A stretch of 64,000 nt of DNA from Parapedobacter sp051400755 (GCF_051400755.1 NZ_JBLFFL010000001.1:1-64000); one strand, 5' to 3'. Positions 43,957 through 53,148 are shown, counted from the stretch's first letter. Program-made: numbers and translations. The notes: generated from the sequence alone by a model not told the origin.

Positions 43957-44163
43957 ATGGAAATATCTTTACCAAGATTAGCTGTTTATCCCGCGGATCT
44001 GCAACGGATCACTGGCCAGAGCGAACGTACCTGCCAGCGGCTCATCAACAAGATCCGGGATGTGTTTGGGCTGGATAAGCACCAGCATGTAACGGTTTAT
44101 CAGGCTTCAGATTATCTGGGCATTCCGGTAGCGGAAATTTCCCGCTTCATGCACCGATCCTGA
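43957..44163 (+). CDS. Small putative DNA-binding protein (68 aa)
   Basis: With ATG 43957 the product starts MEISLPRLAVYPADLQRITG; a TTG three codons earlier is less likely. The pattern TGQSERTCQRLINKIRDVF and a second helix pair (TVYQASDYLGIPVAEISRFM) read like two helix-turn-helix units, as in excisionase or MerR-type small proteins. Similar small genes are common in Bacteroidota close to HU-like genes, and one follows here 241 bp downstream. A strong terminator at 44215-44250 ends its transcript. Confidence 0.65.
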   Translation: MEISLPRLAVYPADLQRITGQSERTCQRLINKIRDVFGLDKHQHVTVYQASDYLGIPVAEISRFMHRS

Positions 44164-44214
44164 CCTAAACATCCGGCAAAGGGTTTGCCGGGACAGCGAA
44201 AGATTTTATGGGAT

Positions 44215-44250
44215 AACCGTGGCGGCAATCGACCGCCACGGTTTTTTTTA
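44215..44250 (+). terminator. Strong intrinsic terminator
   Basis: AACCGTGGCGG (44215-44225) and CCGCCACGGTT (44233-44243) pair perfectly with a 7-base loop and are followed by a run of T. A second small hairpin CCGGCAAA-GGG-TTTGCCGG lies just before it at 44173-44191. Confidence 0.9.
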
Positions 44251-44272
44251 CTAACCCGCCCGCCAAAACCGA

Positions 44273-44299
44273 CAATTCCGCCAATTCCGCCAATTCCGA
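44273..44299. repeat. Three tandem 9-base units CAATTCCGC
   Basis: CAATTCCGC occurs twice and CAATTCCGA once in a row. The tract is short; it may vary by slippage between strains. It lies in the gap before the HU-like gene. Confidence 0.6.
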
Positions 44300-44404
44300 C
44301 AGTACCTCTTGACATCCTCCCGAACTTTGTCTTGTCAACGGGAAAGGTACCGCCCGGAAACAACGAGTAATGGTTTAATTTTTTAACATTTTAATTTTTT
44401 AACA

Positions 44405-44788
44405 ATGGCAATCAAGTACAACATTCTGGAAATCGGTAAGCCGGGAGACCCGGACGCACCGAAGAAGTTCTATGCACGGCCGGTCCATGCTGGCGAGATC
44501 ACACTTGAAAACCTGGCGACAGATATTTCGTACTCCTCATCGCTGACCGAGTCCGATGTCTATGCCGTCCTGCAGAGCCTGGTGCGCGAAATTCCTCGCA
44601 ACATCTCACACGGGTATATCGTCCGCTTGGGCAACCTCGGCGCATTCCGCCTGGGCAGCAACAGCACGGGAAGTGACACCGGAGAGGAAGTGACCGCGGG
44701 CAATATCTTCCGCACACGCCTGCTGTTCCACCCCGGTAAGCATGTCAAGGCCGTCATCGACGGTTTAACTTTCGAGAAAAACCGCTAA
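44405..44788 (+). CDS. HU-family DNA-binding protein, bacteroidetal long form
   Basis: The 127-residue protein starts AIKYNILEIGKPGDPDAPKK, then an HU/IHF-like fold with helices ITLENLATDISYSSSLTESD and DVYAVLQSLVREIPRNI, and the strands VRLGNLGAFRL near the DNA arm. This long, N-terminally extended HU group is found only in Bacteroidota and usually occurs in several copies per genome, often in variable regions. The leader contains two copies of ATTTTTTAACA. A strong terminator follows. Confidence 0.88.
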   Translation: MAIKYNILEIGKPGDPDAPKKFYARPVHAGEITLENLATDISYSSSLTESDVYAVLQSLVREIPRNISHGYIVRLGNLGAFRLGSNSTGSDTGEEVTAGNIFRTRLLFHPGKHVKAVIDGLTFEKNR

Positions 44789-44815
44789 AACGGATTCCTG
44801 CAAACCGGATTCTCC

Positions 44816-44848
44816 AGCCGCCCCGATGTTCCCGGGGCGGCTTTTTTT
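44816..44848 (+). terminator. Strong intrinsic terminator of the HU-like gene
   Basis: AGCCGCCCCG (44816-44825) and CGGGGCGGCT (44833-44842) form a perfect 10-bp stem with a 7-base loop, followed by seven T. Confidence 0.92.
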
Positions 44849-44875
44849 GTTAAAAATCGCCAAAAATGACGCTTG

Positions 44876-44969
44876 GTCACTTTGAAAAACGACTTCGGAG
44901 CGTTTCCAAAGTCGCCGAAGTCGTTTTAAAATCCGCTTCGGAGACTTCTGAAAGTGACTTCGGAGACTT
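44876..44969. repeat. Dense block of nested inverted and direct repeats (CTTCGGAG)
   Basis: Outer arms GTCACTTT (44876-44883) and AAAGTGAC (44951-44958) enclose a perfect 13-bp inverted repeat, AAAACGACTTCGG (44886-44898) and CCGAAGTCGTTTT (44915-44927). CTTCGGAG occurs three times, and CTTCGGAGACTT twice, 22 bases apart (44936 and 44958). The block starts 27 bases after the HU-like terminator. No gene is seen here. It could be a cluster of protein sites or a structured RNA. Confidence 0.65.
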
Positions 44970-45120
44970 TTTTGGCCGGATTGGCGACTGTAAAAATAAA
45001 CTACAACGAAATTTATGATCCCAATGAAGTCGATCACATGATGCGCAGGCAACCTGATTTACCACCTGTACCGTGGCCCTTGCGCGTGTCCAGCGTTTGC
45101 CCGTTTATGCGTCAGTGCAT

Positions 45121-45152
45121 AAAAAAAGCCCTTTTTTTTACAAAAAAGAGCT
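45121..45152 (-). terminator. Terminator of tRNA-Asn
   Basis: On the minus strand AGCTCTTTTTT (complement of 45142-45152) pairs with AAAAAAGGGCT (complement of 45127-45137) and is followed by a run of T. It lies 12 bases after the tRNA 3' end. Confidence 0.75.
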
Positions 45153-45164
45153 TAATAAAATCGG

Positions 45165-45238
45165 CTCCTGAAGCTGGGCTCGAACCAGCGACCCTCTGAT
45201 TAACAGTCAGATGCTCTAACCAGCTGAGCTATTCAGGA
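45165..45238 (-). tRNA. tRNA-Asn (GTT)
   Basis: The 74-base cloverleaf has acceptor TCCTGAA/TTCAGGA, discriminator G, D arm GCTC-AGCTGGTTA-GAGC, anticodon stem TCTGA/TCAGA with loop CTGTTAA (anticodon GTT), variable loop GGGTC and T arm GCTGG-TTCGAGC-CCAGC. CCA is not encoded. Confidence 0.97.
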
Positions 45239-45369
45239 GTATTGATGCTGGTACACCCCGTTTTCGGGACTGCAATATTCGGAACTTTCCATCTAATAAA
45301 CAAAAAAAAAATTAAAAAGTTCGCAACTCGTTTGCTGTCAATCGTTAGGCTCGTGTATGCGTTTTCGGA

Positions 45370-46458
45370 TTACTGTTCAACAACATATTCATAGGGGTAA
45401 ACGAGGACTTCCCAGCCCGCTCCGCCGTCGTGGGTAACGAATAGCCTGTCCCTGTCATACACAATCCCTTGCCGTTCATCATAGAAATGCAGGTCCGTGC
45501 CCGTGACACCGATACCGCGTGCTTGTGCTTCCAAGGGCAGCCATGTGACACCACCATCGGTGCTTTTGCCTACGGCACTGCCGACCGAAAGCATGTAGAT
45601 CACCTCGGCAGATACCGCTTGGCATGCCTGTATTCTTCCCATACCGGTGAGTATTGGCTCAACTGTCGCTCCGCCGTCTGCCGAAAGAAAAGCATTGTCC
45701 GCTTGACCGTATATCAATAGCTTGTCATCCGATATGGCTTCAATGGATGGTTGAATGATGTTGTCCAGCACCGCACCACCGGACCAAACGCGACCCCCAT
45801 CGGTCGTCTTCAATAGATGAATATTACCCTGCGGTCCCGCGGGATCTGCCCATAGCAGCCAACCGTGGTGCCTGTCTACAAAATCGACGGCCAGGGCCAG
45901 TGCGTGCATTTTTTTCAATAACGCTTCGCTGGTGCCGTTAACCAGGTCAATCCGATATAACATCGCCCGCCTCCCTGCGCCGATATGTTGCTGGCAAAGC
46001 AACCAAACCACTTCATCATCCCCTACCAGTACGCTCACCGGATACACCTCCCCCAGTATGGCATCGGCCTCATCTACAATAGCCTTATCGAATGTTGTCC
46101 AGGACTGACCATTGTCTCTCGAATACCGCAACGCAAATGATCGTCCATCCATTGGGGCCTGCACGACCAGATCCCTACCAAATCCGACGGCGCGCTGGTC
46201 CTCGGGCCAAGCGTATGGCTGGAAGCTGAACGCATTAAACCGATCGTCCGCTGTGAATCCTCCTTTTTCGGTCACACCGGTGATGCGGTTACGCCCGCTC
46301 AATTGCGTGTGGATGATCCCGTTATCCCGGATCAGCAGGTGTGCCTCGGGATTTACGATTGGGTCTATGGGATATAAATCCAATAGGGTGCCGTCGCCCT
46401 TGCAACATGTAAGCAAGGCGACCAACAAGGAGAGCCCGGTGAATTTAATTACGTTCAT
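45370..46458 (-). CDS. BNR-repeat lipoprotein
   Basis: The 362-residue protein has a lipoprotein signal ending in ALLTC and a propeller fold with at least five Asp-box turns (SRDNGQSWTTF, TTDGGRVWSG, SADGGATVEP, STDGGVTWLP, THDGGAGWEV), as in YCF48/photosystem-II-stability-like or sialidase-like proteins. It shows no catalytic residues. It is the third gene of an operon with mgtE and an outer-membrane protein, each joined by a four-base overlap. A role as a surface or periplasmic assembly factor is possible. Confidence 0.75.
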   Translation of the reverse strand: MNVIKFTGLSLLVALLTCCKGDGTLLDLYPIDPIVNPEAHLLIRDNGIIHTQLSGRNRITGVTEKGGFTADDRFNAFSFQPYAWPEDQRAVGFGRDLVVQAPMDGRSFALRYSRDNGQSWTTFDKAIVDEADAILGEVYPVSVLVGDDEVVWLLCQQHIGAGRRAMLYRIDLVNGTSEALLKKMHALALAVDFVDRHHGWLLWADPAGPQGNIHLLKTTDGGRVWSGGAVLDNIIQPSIEAISDDKLLIYGQADNAFLSADGGATVEPILTGMGRIQACQAVSAEVIYMLSVGSAVGKSTDGGVTWLPLEAQARGIGVTGTDLHFYDERQGIVYDRDRLFVTHDGGAGWEVLVYPYEYVVEQ

Positions 46459-47111
46459 TTCATTCCTACTGTCAACCCCACGGAGAGGTTTATGGTATTG
46501 AAATTAAAGGGGTGCGAGATCGGTGTGATGTAACCCGCAGCCAAATCTTCATCGATGATGCTTTTCCGGACGCGCAGCCGGGTATCGAAAAATTCGTAGC
46601 CCAACTTAATATACATCTCGCGGTATTGTACCCGAAGACCAATCGCCTGTGAAAAACCCGCTCCCCTTAAATAACTATCCGAAAAAGATACGTTTTCATC
46701 GTCGCCCGAGCCGCCGTCGCTCTCGGCATCGTAATTGGCCACCCAATTGAAATCTGCCGCCGCATACGGGAAAAAAGTCGTCTGCCCAATATAGAATGCA
46801 TCGTAGCTCACCTGCCCGCCCAACCGAAGGAAGCGGAGATGCTCGGTAGTCCACTCATCCAATTCGTTGAAAAAAAACTTGGCGCCCGCGTGAGGCCGGA
46901 GCCGGAGCCGTCCCTGATCGGCCAAGGCAAACACGGGACCGGCGCTTACGTGAATTCCCACCGGGAAGACCTTATTCACCTCCCCATCGCTGAAGCGGCT
47001 GACACCTCCCTCCAATTCCCAAAGGACCCTGAGATCATCCTGTGCGAATAATGCGGTCGCCGACAATGACAGCCATAACCATACTGCACAGCATATCGCA
47101 ACGCTTCTCAT
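46455..47111 (-). CDS. Outer-membrane beta-barrel protein
   Basis: With ATG 47111 the 218-residue product has a good signal peptide (MRSVAICCAVWLWLSLSATALFA), and this ATG overlaps the mgtE stop by four bases; the long upstream frame runs through mgtE and is rejected. The mature part shows alternating strands (GIHVSAGPVFAL, LGGQVSYDAFYI, IKLGYEFFDTRL) and a final NLSVGLTVGMK, fitting a small eight- to ten-strand barrel. The function is unknown; the context suggests a link to magnesium transport or its stress response. Confidence 0.7.
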   Translation of the reverse strand: MRSVAICCAVWLWLSLSATALFAQDDLRVLWELEGGVSRFSDGEVNKVFPVGIHVSAGPVFALADQGRLRLRPHAGAKFFFNELDEWTTEHLRFLRLGGQVSYDAFYIGQTTFFPYAAADFNWVANYDAESDGGSGDDENVSFSDSYLRGAGFSQAIGLRVQYREMYIKLGYEFFDTRLRVRKSIIDEDLAAGYITPISHPFNFNTINLSVGLTVGMK

Positions 47112-48487
47112 AACAGCACGCCGGTGAGGATGAGTGTGGCTACGGTGAAATAGATGATCAGCCCCGTCACGTCTACCAATGTAGCCACGAAAGGCGCCGA
47201 GGAGGAGGCTGGATCGGCACCCAGCCGGCGCAGGATGAAAGGCAACATGGACCCCACCAATGACCCCCACATCACAATCCCTACCAGCGACAGACTCACG
47301 ACCAATCCCACCGGCACCCAATGTGCGCCGTATTCATGTGAAAATGCCTGCCAGGTGGCGATACGGATGAAACCCAATACCCCCAGCAATAACCCCAATG
47401 TCAGGCCCGAAAGAATCTCACGTCGCATCACCCGCCACCAATCGGCCAACGTCACCTCACCCAGCGCCATTGCCTGGATGATGAGCGTGGCAGCCTGCGA
47501 ACCGCTGTTTCCCCCGCTTGACATGATGAGTGGGATGAACATCACTAATATCACGGCCGAGGCCAGTTGACTCTCGTAGTGTTCCATTACCGTAGCGGTC
47601 AGTAGCTGCCCCAGAAAGAGCACGATGAGCCATCCGGCCCGCTTTTTTACCAGATGAAGTACAGACACATCCAGGTAAGGTTCATCCAGGGCTTCGGTAC
47701 CCCCTATCCGCTGCATGTCTTCGGTGTATTCTTCGTTGGCTACCCAAAGGATGTCATCTACTGTCACGATGCCGAGCATGATGTTCTGTTCATCGACCAC
47801 CGGAAGTGCCACGCGGTTATTCATCCGGAACACGTTGATGGCCTCCTCTTGCGGATCGTTTGCATTGAGGGCAATAAGTCGGTTATCTACCAGGTCTTTT
47901 ACCTTGGTCTCCGGATCTGCTAGCAAAATATCCCTGATCCGGATATCATCCAAGAGCTGGCCATCCTTGTCAATCACATAGAGCACATCGATGGTCTCCG
48001 AAGCCTTCCCATATCGGCGGATATGCTGCAGCACACGGGCGATATCCCAATGCTGTTTGACGGTGATGTAATCCGGCGTCATCAGCCGGCCCACGCTATC
48101 CTCCGGATACCCCAATAACGCCAGCGCTTCCTTACGATCGGCCGGCGGCATGAGGATGATCAATTGCTTCACCAAGTCGCCTTTCAGCTCGCTGAAAAAA
48201 GCCGTCCGATCGTCCGGCGGCATCTCGTTAATGATCTCCGAAATCTTGGGGCCGGAAAGCTTCTTGAGGATGCGTTCTTGGGTTGGAAAATCCAGGATGC
48301 GGAACACGTTTACAGCCCGGTTGACGCTAAGCGTTTCGAGGAACTTTGGACCGTATTCGGGCAGCTCATCGATGAGGGCTTCCACATCCGAAATGTTCAG
48401 TTCATCGAGGTATTCTTTGAGCTGCTGTTCGTCGCCTTCGGCCAGAAGCAATTCCGTTTGTTCTACCAGCGTATCCAATTCGTCCAT
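47108..48487 (-). CDS. mgtE: Magnesium transporter MgtE
   Basis: The 459-residue channel has an N-terminal superhelical domain (about 20-130, DRTAFFSELKGDLVKQL), two CBS domains (about 135-255) that sense Mg2+, and five membrane helices with the pore motif PLIMSSGGNSGSQAATLI. A clear AGGAGG lies just before the ATG, a rare strong ribosome site in this phylum. It is the first gene of a three-gene operon with ATGA overlaps. Confidence 0.95.
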   Translation of the reverse strand: MDELDTLVEQTELLLAEGDEQQLKEYLDELNISDVEALIDELPEYGPKFLETLSVNRAVNVFRILDFPTQERILKKLSGPKISEIINEMPPDDRTAFFSELKGDLVKQLIILMPPADRKEALALLGYPEDSVGRLMTPDYITVKQHWDIARVLQHIRRYGKASETIDVLYVIDKDGQLLDDIRIRDILLADPETKVKDLVDNRLIALNANDPQEEAINVFRMNNRVALPVVDEQNIMLGIVTVDDILWVANEEYTEDMQRIGGTEALDEPYLDVSVLHLVKKRAGWLIVLFLGQLLTATVMEHYESQLASAVILVMFIPLIMSSGGNSGSQAATLIIQAMALGEVTLADWWRVMRREILSGLTLGLLLGVLGFIRIATWQAFSHEYGAHWVPVGLVVSLSLVGIVMWGSLVGSMLPFILRRLGADPASSSAPFVATLVDVTGLIIYFTVATLILTGVLL

Positions 48488-49119
48488 GAGCCCTCCTATT
48501 TGTTAACGATATCCTACATCGATGCAATGATTTTGCATGCAAAAGTCGGCTTTTTAAATGAAAAGAACGAACAAGTAAACATTAAAAAACCATCGCAGAA
48601 AAGCCTGTTAGTGGTAGGCAAGGTTGATACGGAACTGGACAAAATGACAGCACCGGGTTTATCGGGCGTCGCCACCGGTTTCTGCCGGTGATACAGCGAT
48701 GCTGTGTATCCATTGCTGCGACACCTCGGCAGCATCACCGCTGTCGGCCGCGCGCCCGCTGACGGCAGCGCACTTGCGATAACGGTGCCGCTCATATAAT
48801 GATGTCCGGGTGCGAACCGAGTAGGGGCGGCCCCGGCCGTTGCCTCGGACACGAGCAGAACGGATATGAAATTCGGACGGGCATGTCTGAAGATAGTGTA
48901 CAATGCGCCGATGATTTTATCTTTAGGCCATTCGTATGCAGATATCAAATTTTATGTGCATTTTTACCAAATAAATAATCAAAAATAGTCAATATAAGGT
49001 TATTTATTAAAATCATTAACATTTAAAAATCAGATGTTAACAATAATTACATAAACATTAAATAGACTATCGGCACGGGTACGCCCAACGCAAATTACCA
49101 AAAATATTAGCAAACGCAT
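48488..49119. other. Divergent intergenic region with hairpins, no clear gene
   Basis: This 632-bp gap separates mgtE from the metallopeptidase gene. It holds the mgtE ribosome site, a 14-bp palindrome TTTTGCATGCAAAA (48531-48544), a hairpin CACCGG/CCGGTG (48673-48678 / 48685-48690) and, on the right, a very AT-rich promoter-like stretch (48950-49080). A minus-strand frame (48514-48948) has no coding character. I recognise no riboswitch, although a Mg2+-responsive leader before mgtE would be natural. Confidence 0.5.
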
Positions 49120-51954
49120 ATGAAGTATGATATTAAATCATTTAATAAATTTATAATCAGTATTTTACTGGTATATATATTATGTATACATTCACAATGT
49201 AGTTTTGCGCAAATTTTCAACGCCGATCAGTACCCACCAAGTGTAAAGTGGAGACAATTAACTACCGAAAATTTTCAATTGATCTACCCCGCTGTGCTTG
49301 AAGAAACTGCCCAGCAGCTGGCCAGCGAATTGGAAGGAATGCGGGAACGCGTCAGCGAAACACTGGGGAAACAGCCAAGGAAAATCTCCATCATCCTGCA
49401 AAACCAAACGGTAGAATCCAACGGAAATGTACAGCTTGCCCCCCGCCGTTCGGAGTTTTATACCACGCCCCCACAGCAAAGTGATTTTCAAGATTGGCTG
49501 AACAACCTGGCCATCCATGAGCTTCGGCACGTGGTGCAGTTTGACAAGTTGACAGGCTATCTGAGGGCTCCACTGTTCGAGCAACTGGCGCTTGCCATCT
49601 ACGGCGTCACGTTACCGTCCTGGTTTTTTGAGGGCGATGCGGTGATCACCGAAACTAATCTATCTAACGCCGGCCGCGGACGCCTCCCCTCTTGGGAAAT
49701 GCCGCTACGGACGAACCTCCTCAGCGGCCGAAAATACAGCTATCAAAAGGACTATTTAGGATCCCTCAAAGACGTCACGCCGGGGTTCTATGAACTCGGT
49801 TATTTCATGACCTCATCCCTGCAAAAGGAGTATGGCGCGGCGATCCTCGACAGCCTCATGACGCGCATGGCCAAGCTACCGATCCGCCCCTATAATTTCA
49901 GCAATTCGTTGAAAAAATACACCGGCTACACTACCCGCAAATGGCATGAAAAAACCCGTGATGAACTGACCCTGAAATGGCAGCAACAGCTGGCAAAAAA
50001 CGACCCTACGGACTACCCGGTATGGCCCGCTAAACCGACCGGAAAACCGGAGAGCTGGCTGCTGCCGCGGGCACTGCCGGGAGGGTCAATCATCGCCCTG
50101 CACCAGCATGCGGGCAGGGTGCCCGCCATCGTCGTAATGGACACCACAGGCGAGCTGCGGGAGGTCGTAAAAACCGGCCGGCAGACGCTGCCTCACTTCT
50201 CTTATGCGGCGGGGAAAGTGGTCTGGGATGAGGTGCGGCGGGACGTCCGTTACGGCAAACGCACCTATGGTGTCATCCATGTATACGACTTGGATACGCG
50301 CGCACGCCGGCAGCTGTCACGCAAAAGCCGCTATTTCGCTCCTGCTCTCCGACCCGATGGCAAACAGTTGATTGCGGTGTCTATAGCTGAGGATAATGCC
50401 ATCAGCTTGGTACTGCTGGATACGGATAATGGGGACATCATCGGCCGATTCCCCTCGCCTGCTAACATCCAACTGCAGACACCTGCTTTTGATGAAACCG
50501 GCTCGAAGGTCATCGCCACAGGGATATCCCGACAGGGTGCGGCGCTCGTGGAGCTCGACATCCCATCGGCCACCTACCGCATCCTTCTCGGTTGGGAGGC
50601 GCAGCAATTTGAGCGACCGACCTATGCCGACGGGCAGATCGTATTCAAAGCCCACTACAATGGAATAGATAACCTGTATGCGCTGGATACGCTCACTAAC
50701 ACGATCCGCCCACTCACCAATGCCCGCTTCGGCGCGTTTAACCCTTCGTTTGATGCGAAAAACGGGCGTATATGGTTCAACAACTACCAACGGGATGGCT
50801 ATCGCATCAGCCACCTGAAAATTACGGATTCTCATTATAGCCATTTTAAGGCCGGTGTAAGCCATGAAAGCAATTTTTGGACGTTGGATACATTTGCGAT
50901 CAAAAAAACCGCTTCAACGCCTTATAAAGGATTCAAAAATCTGGTCAACTTCCACAGCCTCTCCGTCGATAACGGAAATTTCGACAACCTCGATGAGATC
51001 AACCCCGGGATTTACTGGCTGTCGGACGACCTGCTCAACACCACGCAAATCCGATTGGGGTATACGTATGATGGTGATATCCGCAGCAGTGAATACCTAG
51101 CGTCGGTAAGCTATCAACGCTTCTTCCCGAAGTTTTCCGTGGAGTATATGAACCGGGGGCAAGTGGGTGCGGCGAGGGTAACCTCCGACGGCGAGGAACG
51201 CGTCATCGGTTTTCGCTGGCGGGAACATGTATCCACCCTGCGAATGGATATCCCGTTGGCGTTTTACCGGCTCAACGAGGTGTTCAGCACGGGCTTCAGC
51301 GCGGCTACGTCGTATACCGGGCGCTATGGTTTGAGTGAACCGTCATTGCAGGATCGGTTCATCGACCGTATCCGCTTCCCCCTGCACTATCAGTTTTATT
51401 TCAACCACAACGTGCGGCAAAGCATGCTGGATCTCGCGCCGCGCTGGGGACAGCAATTCAGTGTCACCTACCGGCACTTTCCGTTTGATGCGGCAATCTC
51501 AGGTGAGCATTTCGCCGTGCGCACGGCCTTCTATTTTCCGGGGCTGTGGCCCAACCATTCGTTGCTGGCCCGGTTCAATTACCAGCAGCGCAGCGGTACG
51601 TATGAAATGGCTAATGACATCCCGTTGGTGAGCGGCTATGACCAACTGCGCGCCGTGCCGGTAGATAATACGCTATTGTTTAGCTATCGATTTCCGATCG
51701 CCTATCCCGACTGGTCCATTGGCCCTTTGGCTTATATCAAGCGTTTCAAAGGCGGATTGTTTGCTGACTTCCAGAATGTGCGTTCGGGAGCGGCATTCAG
51801 TCCGCGTACATTCGGCCTTGAATTGCGGTCAGATATGAATCTATTACGTTTCTACCTACCCAACTTCGACATCGGGGTGAAGCTCATTTACGCCAACGAA
51901 GCCCGTACGCCGCAGCGCATTTTCGCTACGTACAGTATCGGGTATAGCTATTGA
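49120..51954 (+). CDS. Large envelope metallopeptidase with propeller and outer-membrane barrel
   Basis: The 944-residue protein has a signal peptide (cleaved near SFA, residue 30), a gluzincin-like peptidase domain with HELRH at 133-137 and a downstream WFFEGDAVITET supplying the third metal-ligand Glu, a TolB/PD40-type propeller (about 330-600; FAPALRPDGKQLIAVS, FNPSFDAKNGRIWF), and a C-terminal barrel (about 640-944) ending in ATYSIGYSY. In the HExxH motif the second residue Glu is present and the spacing kept, so it should be active. The first codons are AT-rich, unlike the rest. It is not in an operon. Confidence 0.75.
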   Translation: MKYDIKSFNKFIISILLVYILCIHSQCSFAQIFNADQYPPSVKWRQLTTENFQLIYPAVLEETAQQLASELEGMRERVSETLGKQPRKISIILQNQTVESNGNVQLAPRRSEFYTTPPQQSDFQDWLNNLAIHELRHVVQFDKLTGYLRAPLFEQLALAIYGVTLPSWFFEGDAVITETNLSNAGRGRLPSWEMPLRTNLLSGRKYSYQKDYLGSLKDVTPGFYELGYFMTSSLQKEYGAAILDSLMTRMAKLPIRPYNFSNSLKKYTGYTTRKWHEKTRDELTLKWQQQLAKNDPTDYPVWPAKPTGKPESWLLPRALPGGSIIALHQHAGRVPAIVVMDTTGELREVVKTGRQTLPHFSYAAGKVVWDEVRRDVRYGKRTYGVIHVYDLDTRARRQLSRKSRYFAPALRPDGKQLIAVSIAEDNAISLVLLDTDNGDIIGRFPSPANIQLQTPAFDETGSKVIATGISRQGAALVELDIPSATYRILLGWEAQQFERPTYADGQIVFKAHYNGIDNLYALDTLTNTIRPLTNARFGAFNPSFDAKNGRIWFNNYQRDGYRISHLKITDSHYSHFKAGVSHESNFWTLDTFAIKKTASTPYKGFKNLVNFHSLSVDNGNFDNLDEINPGIYWLSDDLLNTTQIRLGYTYDGDIRSSEYLASVSYQRFFPKFSVEYMNRGQVGAARVTSDGEERVIGFRWREHVSTLRMDIPLAFYRLNEVFSTGFSAATSYTGRYGLSEPSLQDRFIDRIRFPLHYQFYFNHNVRQSMLDLAPRWGQQFSVTYRHFPFDAAISGEHFAVRTAFYFPGLWPNHSLLARFNYQQRSGTYEMANDIPLVSGYDQLRAVPVDNTLLFSYRFPIAYPDWSIGPLAYIKRFKGGLFADFQNVRSGAAFSPRTFGLELRSDMNLLRFYLPNFDIGVKLIYANEARTPQRIFATYSIGYSY

Positions 51955-51957
51955 TTA

Positions 51958-53148
51958 TTATTCGTTTATCGCTTTTACGCCCGGCAGCTCCTTGCCTTCC
52001 ATGTATTCCAGCAAGGCCCCTCCGCCGGTGCTGACATAGCTCACGTGTTCGGTCATGCCAAACTTGGTGACCGCTGCCGCAGAATCGCCGCCGCCGATCA
52101 GTGAAAAGGCACCGCGCTCGGTAGCCGCCACTACGGCATCCGCCACAGCCTTGGTACCCTTGGCAAATTTGTCGAATTCGAATACTCCCATTGGTCCGTT
52201 CCACAGAATGGTATTGGAAGCCATGATCACTTGAGCAAAATGCTCCCCTGATTCCTTGCCGATGTCCAGTCCCATTTTTTCAGCCGGGATCTGGTCGTTC
52301 GGTCCATCGTATGCCGGGGAGTCCGGCGCAAACCCGTCAGCAATCTGCGAATCGGTGGGCAGCACCAGGTTGACGCCCTTTTCTTCCGCATGTTTCACCA
52401 ACTCATTGGCCAGGTCCAATTTATCCATTTCGACCAACGACTTGCCGATTTCACCGCCCCGGGCTTTGATGAAGGTATAGGCCATCCCGCCGCCGATGAT
52501 CAGGTTATCCACCTTATCGAGCAGGGCTTCGATCAGTTCAAGTTTGTCGGATACCTTGGCGCCGCCCATGATGGCCGTAAACGGCCGCTGGGGGTTATTG
52601 AGCACTTTCTCGGCATTGCCGATCTCAGCAGCCATCAGATAACCGAAATACTTGGCGTTCGGGAAGAACTGCGCAATCACCGCCGTTGATGCATGCGCAC
52701 GGTGTGCCGTACCGAATGCGTCATTGACGTATATATCGCCAAGCTTGGCCAGTTTTGCCGCGAAATCTGGATCGCCTTTCTCTTCCTCTTTATAAAAGCG
52801 CAGGTTTTCCAGCAGCAGCACCTCTCCCGCCTTCAATGCTCCGGCTTTGGCATACGCCTCATCGCCGATGCAATCATCTGCAAACTGCACAGCCACACCC
52901 AGCACATCGGAGAGGTGCTTGACGATGTGCTTCAGCGAGAATTTCTCGGTGGGACCGTCTTTGGGCCGTCCGAGGTGCGACATCAGAATCACGGCGCCGC
53001 CGTCACTCAGGATCTTCTTGATGGTAGGTGTCGCTCCCTGGATACGGTTATCATCTGTGATGTGGTACTGCTCATCGAGGGGAACGTTGAAGTCTACCCG
53101 TATCAACGCTTTCTTGCCGGAAAAATCTAACTTGTCTATGGTCTTCAT
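51958..53148 (-). CDS. pgk: Phosphoglycerate kinase
   Basis: The 396-residue glycolytic enzyme shows RVDFNVPLDEQ, the 3-phosphoglycerate site SHLGRPKDG, NLRFYKEEEKGD, NDAFGTAHRAHAST, the hinge and nucleotide site IMGGAKVSDKLE, and GGGDSAAAVTKFG. Length is standard. A promoter at 53177-53206 lies between it and the HMG-CoA lyase gene. Its 3' end lies three bases from the converging metallopeptidase gene. Confidence 0.98.
   Translation of the reverse strand: MKTIDKLDFSGKKALIRVDFNVPLDEQYHITDDNRIQGATPTIKKILSDGGAVILMSHLGRPKDGPTEKFSLKHIVKHLSDVLGVAVQFADDCIGDEAYAKAGALKAGEVLLLENLRFYKEEEKGDPDFAAKLAKLGDIYVNDAFGTAHRAHASTAVIAQFFPNAKYFGYLMAAEIGNAEKVLNNPQRPFTAIMGGAKVSDKLELIEALLDKVDNLIIGGGMAYTFIKARGGEIGKSLVEMDKLDLANELVKHAEEKGVNLVLPTDSQIADGFAPDSPAYDGPNDQIPAEKMGLDIGKESGEHFAQVIMASNTILWNGPMGVFEFDKFAKGTKAVADAVVAATERGAFSLIGGGDSAAAVTKFGMTEHVSYVSTGGGALLEYMEGKELPGVKAINE

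Noticed and set aside
44185..44370. 61-codon frame rich in Pro and Ile
   Set aside because: It passes through a perfect terminator and a 9-base tandem repeat; its Pro-rich part is the translated repeat.
35960..45238. Whole 36-45 kb segment as an integrated island at tRNA-Asn
   Set aside because: It reads as AT-rich with AbiE and SusCD, but no integrase gene and no copy of the tRNA 3' end at the far side were found, so an island is not supported.
47112..47321. 70-codon extension of the outer-membrane protein
   Set aside because: It lies within mgtE in another frame; the signal peptide starts at ATG 47111, joined to the mgtE stop by ATGA.
48514..48948. 144-codon minus-strand frame upstream of mgtE
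   Set aside because: No recognisable domain, uneven composition, and it covers a hairpin and a palindrome; better read as non-coding.
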